DNA of 64,000 nucleotides from Treponema sp. GTDB lineage: Bacteria > Spirochaetota > Spirochaetia > Treponematales > Treponemataceae. The position numbers were made by a program, and so were the translations under genes. The notes beneath the pieces were generated by a model. The model was not told the origin of the DNA. It did no database searches and worked only from the letters and a program-made list of their open reading frames with translations. The DNA lies in the NCBI GenBank assembly GCA_022010055.1, contig CP091737.1:1922001-1986000 (forward strand). The letters are read 5' to 3'. Below are positions 29,664 through 39,317 of the stretch, in pieces; position 1 is the stretch's first letter; every line of letters begins with the position of its first letter.

Positions 29664-30643
29664 TATTCAGCCTCTTTTTTTGCTTCTGCTTCCGCAGCCG
29701 GCTTAGGATTGCTAAGGTCGTTTACCTTCGCGCCTTCGCTAAGGCTCAACATTCCTTCAAAAACAACTCTTTCGCCTGCCATAAGGTTGTCTGTAATCTG
29801 AATCATCGAATCAACGGATTTACCTGTTTTTACATTTCGGCGGCTTACAGTATTATTGTCGTTCACAACAAAAAGATACGCAGAGCCATCGTCGTTCAGT
29901 ACAACCGCATCAGAAGGAACCGCAAGCTCGCCCGAATATTTTGTAGTGTACAGCTTTACCTTTGCAAACATTCCGGCATTTATGCGCGAATCTTTTTTAT
30001 CAAAATTAAGTATAACTTCTTTTGTGCGCGTAGAAGCGTCTACAACAGGACTAACGCGGCTTACAGACGCGGAAAACACAATTCCAGGATATGCCTCAAG
30101 CGAAACTTCCGCATTAAGGCCTGTCTTTAATTCCGCAACGTAGCGCTCCGGAATCGGGCAGGTAACCTGAAGGTTATCAATATCGCCAATCATCGTAACC
30201 GCAGAATTTGTATTTACTGTAGTTCCAACCTTTAACGGAGCGGAAACAATGCTTCCGCTTATCGGCGCTTCCACCGGACTTAACGCGTATTTTGTTCCCG
30301 GCTCGCTCGGGTCGACTTTTGCAATAACATCGCCACGGTTTACGTGCGAACCCAGCATTACATTTATCTGGGCAACTTTTCCGTTCATCGAAGGAAAAAC
30401 TTCCACGGCGCTCTGACTTTCAACCTCGCCGTTTGTAATCACATAATCCAGAAGCGTAATTTTTTTTGCTTCTACGGAACGAACGGAAAAAACCGTGTTT
30501 CCTTTCATTTTTCCTATTCCGGCAGGCATCGCTCCACCAGCCGCGCCAGATTTTCTTGAGACTGAAATTGCCGCAAGAGCTGCCGCCAAAACCACAAGAG
30601 CAATTATTATAATAACCAAAGACTTCTTTTTTTTGTTTTCCAT
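29663..30643 (-). CDS. RND efflux periplasmic adaptor (HlyD/AcrA family)
   Basis: 326 residues. A single N-terminal membrane anchor (about 7-28) is followed by the barrel-sandwich (lipoyl-like) halves GKVAQINVMLGSHVNRGDVIAKVD and PISGSIVSAPLKVGTTVNTN, a beta-barrel domain and a membrane-proximal domain (VFEGMLSLSEGAKV). The long alpha-hairpin between lipoyl halves is almost absent, which is a short-hairpin adaptor type. It bridges pump and outer-membrane channel. Stop overlaps the pump start; TolC-like gene is 9 bp upstream. Confidence 0.9.
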   Translation of the reverse strand: MENKKKKSLVIIIIALVVLAAALAAISVSRKSGAAGGAMPAGIGKMKGNTVFSVRSVEAKKITLLDYVITNGEVESQSAVEVFPSMNGKVAQINVMLGSHVNRGDVIAKVDPSEPGTKYALSPVEAPISGSIVSAPLKVGTTVNTNSAVTMIGDIDNLQVTCPIPERYVAELKTGLNAEVSLEAYPGIVFSASVSRVSPVVDASTRTKEVILNFDKKDSRINAGMFAKVKLYTTKYSGELAVPSDAVVLNDDGSAYLFVVNDNNTVSRRNVKTGKSVDSMIQITDNLMAGERVVFEGMLSLSEGAKVNDLSNPKPAAEAEAKKEAE

Positions 30644-30652
30644 AATATTTTC

Positions 30653-31927
30653 CTATTTTTTTGTTTCCAAAGTTCCGAATTCAAGACCAAGCACGCTTTC
30701 CAAATCAAGAATTGCGCTTATCAACGTATAAGCCTGACTTTTCAGATTTACACCTGCGCTAAGAACCGAATCATTTGCGTTTTGGAGCGAAAGAAAATCA
30801 GTTTTTCCGTAATTGTAAGCCGCAAGGGTCATCTTATAAGTCTGCTCCGCAAGTTTTTCCGTAGATTTAAGGGAATCAAGCTGCTTTACCGCCTGGTTAA
30901 TTTTTCTGATATAACTTTCGGTCTGCACCGCAACTGTGGTTTTTGTGTCCTCCAGATTTTTTTCTGCCGTATCAAGCGCGTTTTTCTGTTCTTTTATTTT
31001 TACAGCGCTGGATGACCACGGCAAAATTCCATCCAACGGAACAGAAACTCCCACAGAAAGCTGGTTTGTTGTCATCCAGTCATCCTGCATGGATTTTTTT
31101 GATTTTCCGTAACTGTAGCTTCCGGTGATTACCGGGGCATACGCTGAAAAACGCAGATTCAGCAAAGAATTTTTTGCGATTTCAACATCGTATTCCGCAG
31201 ACTTTACATCCGGAGCAGGCTCATCAACCTTTGGAAGCAAACCGAATGAAATTTCCTTCAGGTTCAAAAAATCGTCCAGAGAACCGTCGAGCGCGATATC
31301 CGTTTCCTGCGGAATCCCCAGAAGCTGCTTGAAGCTTGCCAAATCATTTTGAAAATTAATTTCCGCGGATTCAACAACCGGCTTTTTTGACTCGTAATTC
31401 ACGCGGCTTGTAAACGCGTCCAGCTCGCTTATTTTTCCGTTTTTAAATTTTTCTTCATTATTAAGATACTGGGCTCTGCTTGTCTCAAGACTCCTGTTCT
31501 GCAGAACAAGATTTTCCTTCTGATAAATCAGATTATAAAATTTCTTACGCACGGAAAGTTCTATTTGCCGCACAGCCTCGCTGTAGGTCAGAAGCCCTTT
31601 TTCATAATTCAGTTTCGCGCCCTTTATTTCTGAATAAAGGTTTGTCTTAAGGCTAAGATTTACCGCGCCCGAAAGGCTTAAAGATATTGAATCGTCAATA
31701 TCATCCACAAATTTTCCATCCAAATTAGCAGCCGGACTTACGCTGTTCCATGAATATTTATTCTGAACCGCAAGGCTGTCCAAATCATTTTCCGCTTTTT
31801 TTACAGAAATATTATTTTCCTTTGCAAGCCTTACAGCATCTTCTATGGCAAGAATCTTTCCTTCTGCAGACAAGAGATTCAAAAAAAGCAATGACACAAA
31901 AAGCACAAAAGAACGCTTCAGATTCAT
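30653..31927 (-). CDS. TolC-family outer membrane efflux protein
   Basis: About 424 residues. A clear signal peptide (MNLKRSFVLFVSLLFLNLLS) precedes two repeats of the OEP fold: IEDAVRLAKENNISVKKAEND at the start of repeat 1 and a second long helical pair (LRFSAYAPVITGSYSYG, LDTAEKNLEDTKTTVAVQTE). It forms the outer-membrane exit duct. ATG 31927 is set by GGAGG; an upstream TTG would only add five residues. First gene of the tolC-adaptor-pump-PII-like operon. Confidence 0.9.
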   Translation of the reverse strand: MNLKRSFVLFVSLLFLNLLSAEGKILAIEDAVRLAKENNISVKKAENDLDSLAVQNKYSWNSVSPAANLDGKFVDDIDDSISLSLSGAVNLSLKTNLYSEIKGAKLNYEKGLLTYSEAVRQIELSVRKKFYNLIYQKENLVLQNRSLETSRAQYLNNEEKFKNGKISELDAFTSRVNYESKKPVVESAEINFQNDLASFKQLLGIPQETDIALDGSLDDFLNLKEISFGLLPKVDEPAPDVKSAEYDVEIAKNSLLNLRFSAYAPVITGSYSYGKSKKSMQDDWMTTNQLSVGVSVPLDGILPWSSSAVKIKEQKNALDTAEKNLEDTKTTVAVQTESYIRKINQAVKQLDSLKSTEKLAEQTYKMTLAAYNYGKTDFLSLQNANDSVLSAGVNLKSQAYTLISAILDLESVLGLEFGTLETKK

Positions 31928-32117
31928 GCAGAAATCCTCCAATTTTAAATCCAGATAACAAATTATTAACCATAAATAGTTACTTCTATAATAGAGGAAT
32001 TTTTGTTTTTTTTGAATTCAATTTCCGGACATTTCCACGCCGCGCGTTTTAGAAAATTAAAATCCGCCTAAAAACGCTTTTGTGCAATTTATAAAAAATA
32101 CAAATTTCACCTAATTA

Positions 32118-32306
32118 ACCCTAGTGTCGAGTTTTTTTGCAAAAAAAATAAAAGCATAGGCAGATTTACAATTTGTGAAGATTTTTGGCGATTGAATTAA
32201 TTAAAGTGCGAAGCACCCGAATTCGAGCCAAATCCATCTTGAGCAAATTGGAAATATGCCGAAAGCGTTCTTTCAGAATTTGCAAAAAAAAACTCGAAAT
32301 TCGGGC
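32118..32306 (+). mobile_element. MITE-like element, family 1 (copy B)
   Basis: A 189-bp copy in the same orientation as the 2944 element, with ends ACCCTAGTGTCGAGTTTTTT and CTCGAAATTCGGGC, flanked by TAATTA (32112-32117 and 32307-32312). It lacks about 13 bp of the interior (TAATACAAGCGTAG region). It lies 46 bp before the Rel start codon, and the rest of the 31928-32117 spacer shows nothing else. Confidence 0.8.
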
Positions 32307-32352
32307 TAATTAATATTTGCCACATATTCAGTTTTTCGGTATCTTTTTAAAT

Positions 32353-34158
32353 GTGAGTAAGGATGTTATTTTTAAGTCGCCGGAAAAGGACGCAGCAGGT
32401 TTGCTTGCTGAATTTTTTGAGACTTTTCCACAATACAGCTCTGATGACTCAAAAAAGAAAATAACCGACTCGTGGGATTTTCTTCTAAAAAAAAGCGACG
32501 GACTTTTACGCTCCTGCGGAAAACCTTACTATCTTCATCCGATGAGAATCGCCTTTATTCTTGCACAGGACGAATTTGACTCCGACTGCATTGCGGCGGG
32601 AATCCTTCACAGCACTCCGACTTTAGGCGCAACCCATGAAGAACTTGAAAAAATCGCCGGAACAGATGTCGCTACAATCATTGATGGAATAAGCCGGATT
32701 ACAAATGTCCAGATAAAATCAAAAACGCTCCAGCAGGCAGACGCAATAAGAAAAATGCTTTTTGCAATGGTTGATGACGTGCGTGTAATTTTTGTAAAAA
32801 TCGCAGACCGGCTCGACCGCATCCGCAATATAAAAAATGTAGAAAAACCAAAACAGCGCCAGATTGCGGCTGAAGCCCTTGATATTTGGGCGCCGCTAGC
32901 AGACCGGCTGGGTATGTCCAACATAAAAAATGAATTTGAAGACCTAAGCCTTAAATATTCAAACCCGGACGCTTTTCAGCAGATAAAATCTGTAATCAAC
33001 CTAAAGAAAGAAGAGCGCTCCGAATACCTGAACAACGCCGTTAATAAAATTCAAACTGAGGCAGAAAAAATCGGCATAAAAGTAACAATCACAAGCAGGG
33101 CAAAGCATTTTTATTCAATTTACCAGAAAATGCGAAAAAGAAACAAAGAGCCTGGAGAACTTTTTGATTTGCTTGCCCTTCGCATAATATGCCAGAAAAA
33201 CCAGGAATGTTACACGCTGGTAGGAATCGTTCACAGCCTGTGGAAACCTCTTGAAGGAAGGTTCAAGGATTATATCGCAATGCCAAAATCGAACGGCTAC
33301 CAGTCCTTGCATACAACAGTCATGTGCGAAGACCGCCCGCTGGAAATTCAAATACGAACGCAAAAAATGCACGACATCGCGGAACGGGGAGTCGCTTCCC
33401 ACTGGCTTTACAAAAAAGGCAAAAGCCACGATTTGGTCGACTCAAGCCAGCTTACGATTTTTAACCAGCTGCAGGAACTCCGCGACAAGCAGGTGACAAA
33501 CGAAAATTTCTTCGCAAGCCTGAAAAGCGATTTGCTCGGAAACGAAATTTATGTATTTACCCCAAACGGCGACGTAAAGCACCTTCCCGAAGGCTCTACG
33601 GCAATTGACTTCGCATACTCAATCCATTCAGGAATCGGTGAAAAAATCATCGGAGCAAAAGCAGACGGAAAAATAATTCCTATTACGCAAAAGTTAAAAA
33701 ACACCCAGATTATTGAGATTCTGACAAACCCTCAGGCGCATCCAACTGAAAATCAGTTGAAATTTGCAAAAACTTCAAAAGCGCGCCAGAAAATCCATGC
33801 CTGGCTTGTTGCGAACGACCCGAATTTTGTTGATAAAATAGCAACAGAAAAACTTGAGGCGGCAAAAGCCGAACACGAGGCTCAAAGCCATGCGATTCAG
33901 GATGAAAAAAGAAAAGGACACAAAAAAGGAACAGGACCGAACGAAGCGCCAAGAAACATAACAAAAGTAAAGGTCGCAGGCTCGTCTAATTTTATATACA
34001 ATTTTGCGCAGTGCTGCAGACCGGCTTTTCCAAACCCTATTGTCGGATATGTTTCAGTTTCAAACGGAGTTATGATTCACCGCGCAGACTGCCTTACCTA
34101 CCTTAGGATTCCTAACCACGAAAAAAAGACAGTTCCTGTAGAATGGGACGAAACCTAG
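32353..34158 (+). CDS. RelA-type (p)ppGpp synthetase with degenerate hydrolase domain
   Basis: About 601 residues. The synthetase domain is intact: RAKHFYSIYQKMRKR, LLALRIIC, GRFKDYIAMPKSNGYQSLHT and EIQIRTQKMHDIAERGVASH. The N-terminal hydrolase fold has lost its metal site: LHSTPTLGAT stands where LHDVVEDT is expected and ADRLDRIRNI where ADRLHNMRTL is expected. It should therefore make but not break (p)ppGpp. A TGS domain (EIYVFTPNGDVKHLPEGSTA) and a Cys-Cys-His region (FAQCCRPAFP) follow; the ACT domain is missing. GTG 32353 is chosen because a TATCTT box ends seven bases before it. Confidence 0.9.
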   Translation: MSKDVIFKSPEKDAAGLLAEFFETFPQYSSDDSKKKITDSWDFLLKKSDGLLRSCGKPYYLHPMRIAFILAQDEFDSDCIAAGILHSTPTLGATHEELEKIAGTDVATIIDGISRITNVQIKSKTLQQADAIRKMLFAMVDDVRVIFVKIADRLDRIRNIKNVEKPKQRQIAAEALDIWAPLADRLGMSNIKNEFEDLSLKYSNPDAFQQIKSVINLKKEERSEYLNNAVNKIQTEAEKIGIKVTITSRAKHFYSIYQKMRKRNKEPGELFDLLALRIICQKNQECYTLVGIVHSLWKPLEGRFKDYIAMPKSNGYQSLHTTVMCEDRPLEIQIRTQKMHDIAERGVASHWLYKKGKSHDLVDSSQLTIFNQLQELRDKQVTNENFFASLKSDLLGNEIYVFTPNGDVKHLPEGSTAIDFAYSIHSGIGEKIIGAKADGKIIPITQKLKNTQIIEILTNPQAHPTENQLKFAKTSKARQKIHAWLVANDPNFVDKIATEKLEAAKAEHEAQSHAIQDEKRKGHKKGTGPNEAPRNITKVKVAGSSNFIYNFAQCCRPAFPNPIVGYVSVSNGVMIHRADCLTYLRIPNHEKKTVPVEWDET

Positions 34159-34202
34159 AAGACACCCGAACCTTCAGTTTTTTACTGAATCCGCAGATTT
34201 AA

Positions 34203-35147
34203 TCAATCCAGATAATAGCACTTTGAAGAAACAGTTCCCGCATCCTCATTCACAGAAACAATTGCCCAGCCGCGCTTTTCCAGATAGCCGGGAATATTGT
34301 ACTCCGTAAATCCAAGATTGCTTGTAATTTCCTTGTGGGTATGGCCGTCAACAAGCGCGATAACGTCATTATCCGCGCAATACGAAATAAATTTATTCCG
34401 CTCAACAGTATTCTGCATTACAAAATAAAACAATCCGCCGGCGTAAGCAGGAATATGCATAAAGACAATCTTTTTTCGTCCGTGCTCGTTATATTCCATA
34501 TCACGCTTAAAGGAAGTAAGCTGGTCATCCCCTAAAGAACCGCTCGCCGAATCCAAAAAATAAAAAGTAAATTTTTTTGTTCTGAATTTATAGAACGAGC
34601 AGTACGGAAAACTATATTTTTCATAATTTTTCCAGCCGGCGTTGTACAAATCGTGGTTTCCAATCACATTATAAGTTTTTATTCCAAAATCAGCTTCAAG
34701 CCTGTCTGTAAATTTCTTGTAATCCTTGAATTCTGATTCCAGCCCGTGTTCCGCTACATCTCCCAGACAAACACAAAATTTCGGCCGTTTTTTTGAATCC
34801 GGAAACTTCGCTGAAATCCATTCAAAAAACTCCTCATCGCGGCGCTCACCGTTATGCGCAAGCCCCTCGCCGCCAAAATGCACGTCCGTAATAACAAGAA
34901 AATTGTAGGCAGTAAATTCGGCGTCAACAGCTTCCGGAGCCTCTGGATTTTTTTTCAGGGCCAGCTCATACGGACTTTCATCCTGCAGATTTTTCAATCT
35001 GGAAGAACGGTTACGGATTGAATTGTCCCTGTACAAAAATTCGTCCAGACCATAAGAATAATATTGGCACGAACAAAACAGAAACCCTGAAAATGAGAAA
35101 AAAAGAAACAAGACAAATTTTAACAATTTCTTTTCAGTCAAATACAT
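34203..35147 (-). CDS. lipoprotein of the calcineurin-like metallophosphoesterase family
   Basis: 314 residues. A hydrophobic signal with a lipobox-like FLFCSC near residues 22-27 suggests a lipoprotein. The metal-binding motifs are in order: VITDVHFGG (D-x-H), CLGDVAEHG (G-D), GNHDLYNAGW (G-N-H-D), FMHIPAYAGG and DGHTHKEI (G-H-x-H). It would hydrolyse a phosphate ester outside the cytoplasm. The ATG overlaps the stop of the upstream membrane-protein gene (TAATG). Substrate unknown. Confidence 0.85.
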   Translation of the reverse strand: MYLTEKKLLKFVLFLFFSFSGFLFCSCQYYSYGLDEFLYRDNSIRNRSSRLKNLQDESPYELALKKNPEAPEAVDAEFTAYNFLVITDVHFGGEGLAHNGERRDEEFFEWISAKFPDSKKRPKFCVCLGDVAEHGLESEFKDYKKFTDRLEADFGIKTYNVIGNHDLYNAGWKNYEKYSFPYCSFYKFRTKKFTFYFLDSASGSLGDDQLTSFKRDMEYNEHGRKKIVFMHIPAYAGGLFYFVMQNTVERNKFISYCADNDVIALVDGHTHKEITSNLGFTEYNIPGYLEKRGWAIVSVNEDAGTVSSKCYYLD

Positions 35148-35875
35148 TAAAAATCAAGCCTTCCATAAATCCGAATGTCAACATTGTTCAAATTTGAACT
35201 TAACGTAAACATATCAATATATTGAATCTCAATTTGTCCGCCAACGGCAAACATATCAAAAAATTTATAATCCGCGGAAAAAGAAAAATCCGGCGCAAAC
35301 CAGAGCATATACCTGTACATTGAATAGGAAGAAACCGACAGATTAAGGTTCAGCCGCTTAATCGGACGGAAATTAAATTCAGTCTTAAAGGCGATTGAAT
35401 CATTTTTAAGCCAAGGAACCTTATCTTCTATTTCAAAAATTCGCGCGGATTTTCCGTGGTAAAGAAAATTTACCATGCAGTCAAATTTTTCAGGAGTATG
35501 GTACGAAAGATAAACGCCAGTCAAAAAGTCAAGCTCAACAAAAATATCGCTGTAGGAAACAAAATGAAAAATCGAGCCTGCGCCGGCATTAAGACAGTTA
35601 AAAAAAGTCGGCCAGTAAATAATCTCCGTAGAAAAATCAAATTGGCTTGGCTGAACAAAAACTCCGGCGTTCGCCCGGATTTCCCGCATATCAAAATCAA
35701 CGGAAAGGTCAACCGCAGTAGTAAAAGGCGCAAAATCCGCTCCATTTTTAAAGCTCAAGCCGTTGGTCACGCTCCACTTTTTCTGGGTGGTAAAAAAATC
35801 AACAATTTCGGCGCAAACCGAAAAATTCAAAAAAATGAAAAAAACTGAAAAAATTAAAACCGTCTTTTTTTTCAA
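35147..35875 (-). CDS. exported protein, probable small outer membrane beta-barrel
   Basis: 242 residues with a signal peptide (cleavage after about residue 22, SVCA-E). The rest is a series of amphipathic strands rich in aromatic residues and ends in IRIYGRLDF with a terminal Phe, as outer membrane barrels do. No family recognised. The start is TTG 35875, six bases after AGGAAG; it begins just after the U32 peptidase stop. The three genes peptidase-barrel-phosphoesterase overlap or touch and are one unit. Confidence 0.65.
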   Translation of the reverse strand: MKKKTVLIFSVFFIFLNFSVCAEIVDFFTTQKKWSVTNGLSFKNGADFAPFTTAVDLSVDFDMREIRANAGVFVQPSQFDFSTEIIYWPTFFNCLNAGAGSIFHFVSYSDIFVELDFLTGVYLSYHTPEKFDCMVNFLYHGKSARIFEIEDKVPWLKNDSIAFKTEFNFRPIKRLNLNLSVSSYSMYRYMLWFAPDFSFSADYKFFDMFAVGGQIEIQYIDMFTLSSNLNNVDIRIYGRLDF

Positions 35876-35876
35876 G

Positions 35877-37340
35877 CTATCTTCCTGAATCCCTTATTTT
35901 TCCCGGCACATAATCCGGATCTTCAATCCTAATCAGCGCGCCAGCCTGAAGCGGAATTTTTGTGTAGAGAACACATTCATGCCCGTCGCAAACCCAGCTC
36001 CTTAAAGTTCCGGTTTCAGGGTCAACCAGCTGCCACTCATCCGCATCCGCTTTTTTTGCAACAATATCCGGCGAAACAAATTCAATTTTTTCACCAGCCT
36101 TTATCATATTCAGCGGAATCATTCTGTAAATGTTCCAGCCGTTTTTTTCTTCAATCACATCAGGATTTTTTTCAGGATGAATTTCGTAATCCTTTAGCCG
36201 GGCCTCGCGGGCTTTGGGGTGCATTTCATCCAATTCCTTCTGTTTACAAGCCTTAAAATCTTTTCCAGCCGTAAAAACTTCTTTAGCTTCCGCCTCAGTA
36301 AGTTCCCCGCCGATTTCCGCCGCAAGAATATACCGGCTGTCCGTCGCTCCGCTCACAGTTTCATTAGCGTCCGCAGGATTGTAATAAAATCCAGTTCCGC
36401 TTTCGCGGTGGCTTACATTTTCCAGCTCATCAATAAAAGGCTTGGCTTCCTCAGAAGAAATTTTTCCTTCAAGCGCGTCAAGGGCTTTTCTGTAGGCGCG
36501 CGTAACAAGCGCAACGTAATAAACGCTTTTCATACGGCCTTCAATCTTTATGGAATCAACACCCGCCTTTTTCATATCCTCAAGGTGTTCCACCATGCGC
36601 AAATCCTTGCTGGAAAGAATCGCCGTAAAATCATCGCCTTCAAAAACCGGAAAATATTCACCCGGCCGTTTTTCTTCTTCAATAGAAAGCAAACCGGACT
36701 CCGCAAGCTGCTTCGCCTTGTCCGCCTCTGACAAAAGCTTAAAATTCCATCTGCAGGTATGGCTGCATGCTCCGGCCTGCGCGCTCCTTGCCGTAAGATA
36801 CGCGCTCATAAGGCAGCGGCCGGCATAGGCAATGCACATCGCTCCATGGGCAAAAGCCTCCAGCTCAACATCAGGAACAGCATCCTTTATTTCGCGGATT
36901 TCTTTTAATGTAACCTCGCGTCCAAGAACAACACGCTTAAAACCCATTGATTTGTACATTTTAACGGCTTCACGGTTCACACAGCTAGACTGAGTGCTTA
37001 CGTGCAGCTCAACATCCGGAAAATATTTCTGCAAAATCGGAACAATTCCAATATCCTGCACAATGAACGCGTCAATCGGATACGCCTTGAAATAATCAAT
37101 GTTCTGCAGAAAATTATCAATATCGCGGTTGTGGAACGAAATATTCAGCGCACAGTGCAGCCGCCGCCCCGGAAAGCGTTCCTTCAGCGCAATAACTTTT
37201 TTGTATTCATCCTCATAAAAATTATCCGCCTTTACGCGCAGGGAAAATTTTTTCAAACCGATATAGGCCGCATCCGCGCCATAAGCGTACGCATAGTAAA
37301 GTTTTTCAACATTTCCAGCCGGAGAAAGCAATTCCATCAT
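35877..37340 (-). CDS. U32-family peptidase-like protein
   Basis: 487 residues. MELLSPAGNVEKLYYAYAYGADAAYIG is the typical N-terminus and ELEAFAHGAMCIAYAGRCLMS is the U32 signature with its conserved cysteines; CSHTCRW adds two more. Family members (YegQ/RlhA, PrtC) modify RNA or act as collagenase-like factors; the E. coli relatives take part in RNA hydroxylation and use an iron-sulphur cluster. A C-terminal extension (about 385-487) includes a barrel-like module. ATG 37340 overlaps the stop of the esterase-like gene (ATGA). Confidence 0.88.
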   Translation of the reverse strand: MMELLSPAGNVEKLYYAYAYGADAAYIGLKKFSLRVKADNFYEDEYKKVIALKERFPGRRLHCALNISFHNRDIDNFLQNIDYFKAYPIDAFIVQDIGIVPILQKYFPDVELHVSTQSSCVNREAVKMYKSMGFKRVVLGREVTLKEIREIKDAVPDVELEAFAHGAMCIAYAGRCLMSAYLTARSAQAGACSHTCRWNFKLLSEADKAKQLAESGLLSIEEEKRPGEYFPVFEGDDFTAILSSKDLRMVEHLEDMKKAGVDSIKIEGRMKSVYYVALVTRAYRKALDALEGKISSEEAKPFIDELENVSHRESGTGFYYNPADANETVSGATDSRYILAAEIGGELTEAEAKEVFTAGKDFKACKQKELDEMHPKAREARLKDYEIHPEKNPDVIEEKNGWNIYRMIPLNMIKAGEKIEFVSPDIVAKKADADEWQLVDPETGTLRSWVCDGHECVLYTKIPLQAGALIRIEDPDYVPGKIRDSGR

Positions 37341-38352
37341 GATTCCGCCTTCAAGCTCTGTTCAAGTCTAGGCTTGTTTTCATAAGTCTGACGTTCCGCA
37401 TTTTCAGAAGAACCCGTAACCTGCTCCGCAATTTTAGAAAGCGCCTCGTGACTGGATTCAAGAAATCCTTCCGCAAGCTGAAACAGATGCATCATGCCCG
37501 GAAAAACCTCAACAGACGAGTCGACACCGCAACCTTTTAAAATTGAGTCAAATTTCTTTGCATCATCAACAAGAATTTCCTTTTCTCCTACCTGAATATA
37601 TGTAGAAGGAAATCCTGTCAACTGCCCTGGATTTGCAAGCATCGGCGAAACAAGAGGATTTTCAAGATTGGAGGCGTAAGTATAAACCTCCGCGCTCTGC
37701 TTAAGCACATCCTTTGAAATAACTTCATCCTGCGCCTTTTTCTGCGCAAACAACGCGGCGCCTGGACTTAAATCAAGCCACGGAGAAAGAAGAACAACCT
37801 TCTTTACACAGTTCCTGTAACGTTCACGCAAATTCAAAAGGAGCGCCATAGCGATTGAAGCGCCCGCTCCATCCGCCGCGATTATAAATTCAGGCAGCAC
37901 CTCCTGCCGGTTTCCATTTTCGTCAACAGAAGAGTCCAGCGAACGCGCAATCTGCTCTTCCGTAAACAGAGCCCGGAACACCGACTGAATATCTTCTATG
38001 GCAGCAGGAAAGCATAGGTCGGCGAAAGACGATATTCAGGAACAACAACGCGGCTAAAAGTGCGGTTTGCAAGAATCGAACAAAAACTTCTGTAGCTCGC
38101 CCTTGAACCGCCCACAAACGAACCGCCATGGATATAAAACAGCACGCGCCTGGAAGAATAAAGTTCCGGCGAAAGAACATCGCAGTTCACTCCGCCGTAA
38201 TTATGCTCCTGACGCTCCACACGATTCGGAAGAATCGGACAGTAAAAAGCCTCTTCAATTTTTTTTCTAAACGAATTTATATTCAACTTTGAACTATATG
38301 ACAAAAGCCTTAGTTTTTTCAAAGCCGCCTTTCTGTTATCAGTTTCTGCCAT
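37337..38352 (-). CDS. alpha/beta hydrolase of the HSL family lacking the usual nucleophile (one frameshift)
   Basis: About 338 residues. The oxyanion motif is present (YIHGGSFVGGS) and a distal His (GMMHLFQ), but the nucleophile elbow reads ADGAGAS where GDSAGG is expected, so the catalytic Ser is Gly (codon GGA). It may be inactive, or use another residue. A missing C near 38008 breaks the frame (corrected TYAFPAAIEDIQSVF). A TATACT ends seven bases before the ATG at 38352, without a Shine-Dalgarno. It faces metA back to back. First gene of the unit leading to the U32 peptidase. Confidence 0.75.
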
Positions 38353-38358
38353 ACATAA

Positions 38359-38392
38359 AAGTATAGCAAATCACTATTTTTTTTGCTATTCT
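38359..38392. promoter_or_regulatory. back-to-back extended -10 promoters for the esterase-like gene and metA
   Basis: On the minus strand TGCTATACT and on the plus strand TGCTATTCT (38384-38392) are extended -10 boxes. Together they form an inverted repeat (ATAGCAAA with TTTGCTAT). Each ends 6-7 bases from its start codon. Confidence 0.55.
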
Positions 38393-38398
38393 TAAATT

Positions 38399-39317
38399 AT
38401 GCCAATTAAAATTAATGCTGACCTGCCGGCTGTAAATACGCTTGAGCAGGAAAATATATTCGTAATGACAGAGCAAAGGGCCGAAACCCAGGAAATCCGC
38501 CCTTTAAAAGTGGCAATAGTAAACCTTATGCCAACGCGGGAAATAACCGAAGTACAGCTTCTGCGCCTACTGGGAAACACCCCTCTGCAAATAGAAATTT
38601 CGCTTATACGCATGGAGCACCACAACTACAAGCACACAGGAAAAGAATACCTGGAAAAATACTACATTCCTTCAAGTGAAATATTCAAGAACAAATACGA
38701 TGGAATGATTATAACAGGAGCGCCTGTAGAACAGCTTCCTTTTGAAAAAATCGACTACTGGGACGAGCTCTGCAAAATCATGGACTACGCAAAAAAACAC
38801 GTATTTTCAACACTGTACCTGTGCTGGGGCGCATTCGCAGGACTTTACCACCTTCACAACATACAGAAAATCCCGCTTGAAAAAAAACTGTTTGGAATTT
38901 TCCAGAACAAACGCACAACCATGAACGACTCCCTTTTGCGCGGAATGGACGACCTTTTCCCAATTCCACAGAGCCGTCACACAACTGTAAACGAAAGCGA
39001 CGTGCTGGCCCGACCAGAACTTACGATTCTTGCAAAATCCAACGAGGCAGGAGTAACGCTCATAAAATCAAACAATGACCGCGAAATCTTTATGACCGGG
39101 CATCTGGAATACGACACAAACACCCTTGCAAACGAATACTGGCGGGACAAGAATAAACCTTCCGATTGAGCTGCCAAAACATTACTTTGAGAATGACGAC
39201 AGCACATCATTTCCAAACTCCACGTGGAGAAGCACCGCCCACCTGTTTTTCAGCAACTGGATAAATTACTACGTTTACCAGGAAACACCGTACGACCTTA
39301 AAAATCTGGAAAACTAA
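38399..39317 (+). CDS. metA: homoserine O-acyltransferase, MetA family, probably acetyl-CoA dependent (one frameshift)
   Basis: Activates homoserine for methionine synthesis. MPIKINADLPA, VAIVNLMPTREITEVQ, ITGAPVE, the nucleophile in LYLCWGAFAGLYH, the His in SRHTTV and GHLEYD are conserved. In this family Glu after TGAP-x favours acetyl-CoA and Gly favours succinyl-CoA; here the residue is Glu (TGAPVE), so acetyl transfer is likely. The frame breaks near 39155 and resumes as NLPIELPKHYFENDD to the stop at 39317. Start has no Shine-Dalgarno but an extended -10 six bases upstream. Confidence 0.9.
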
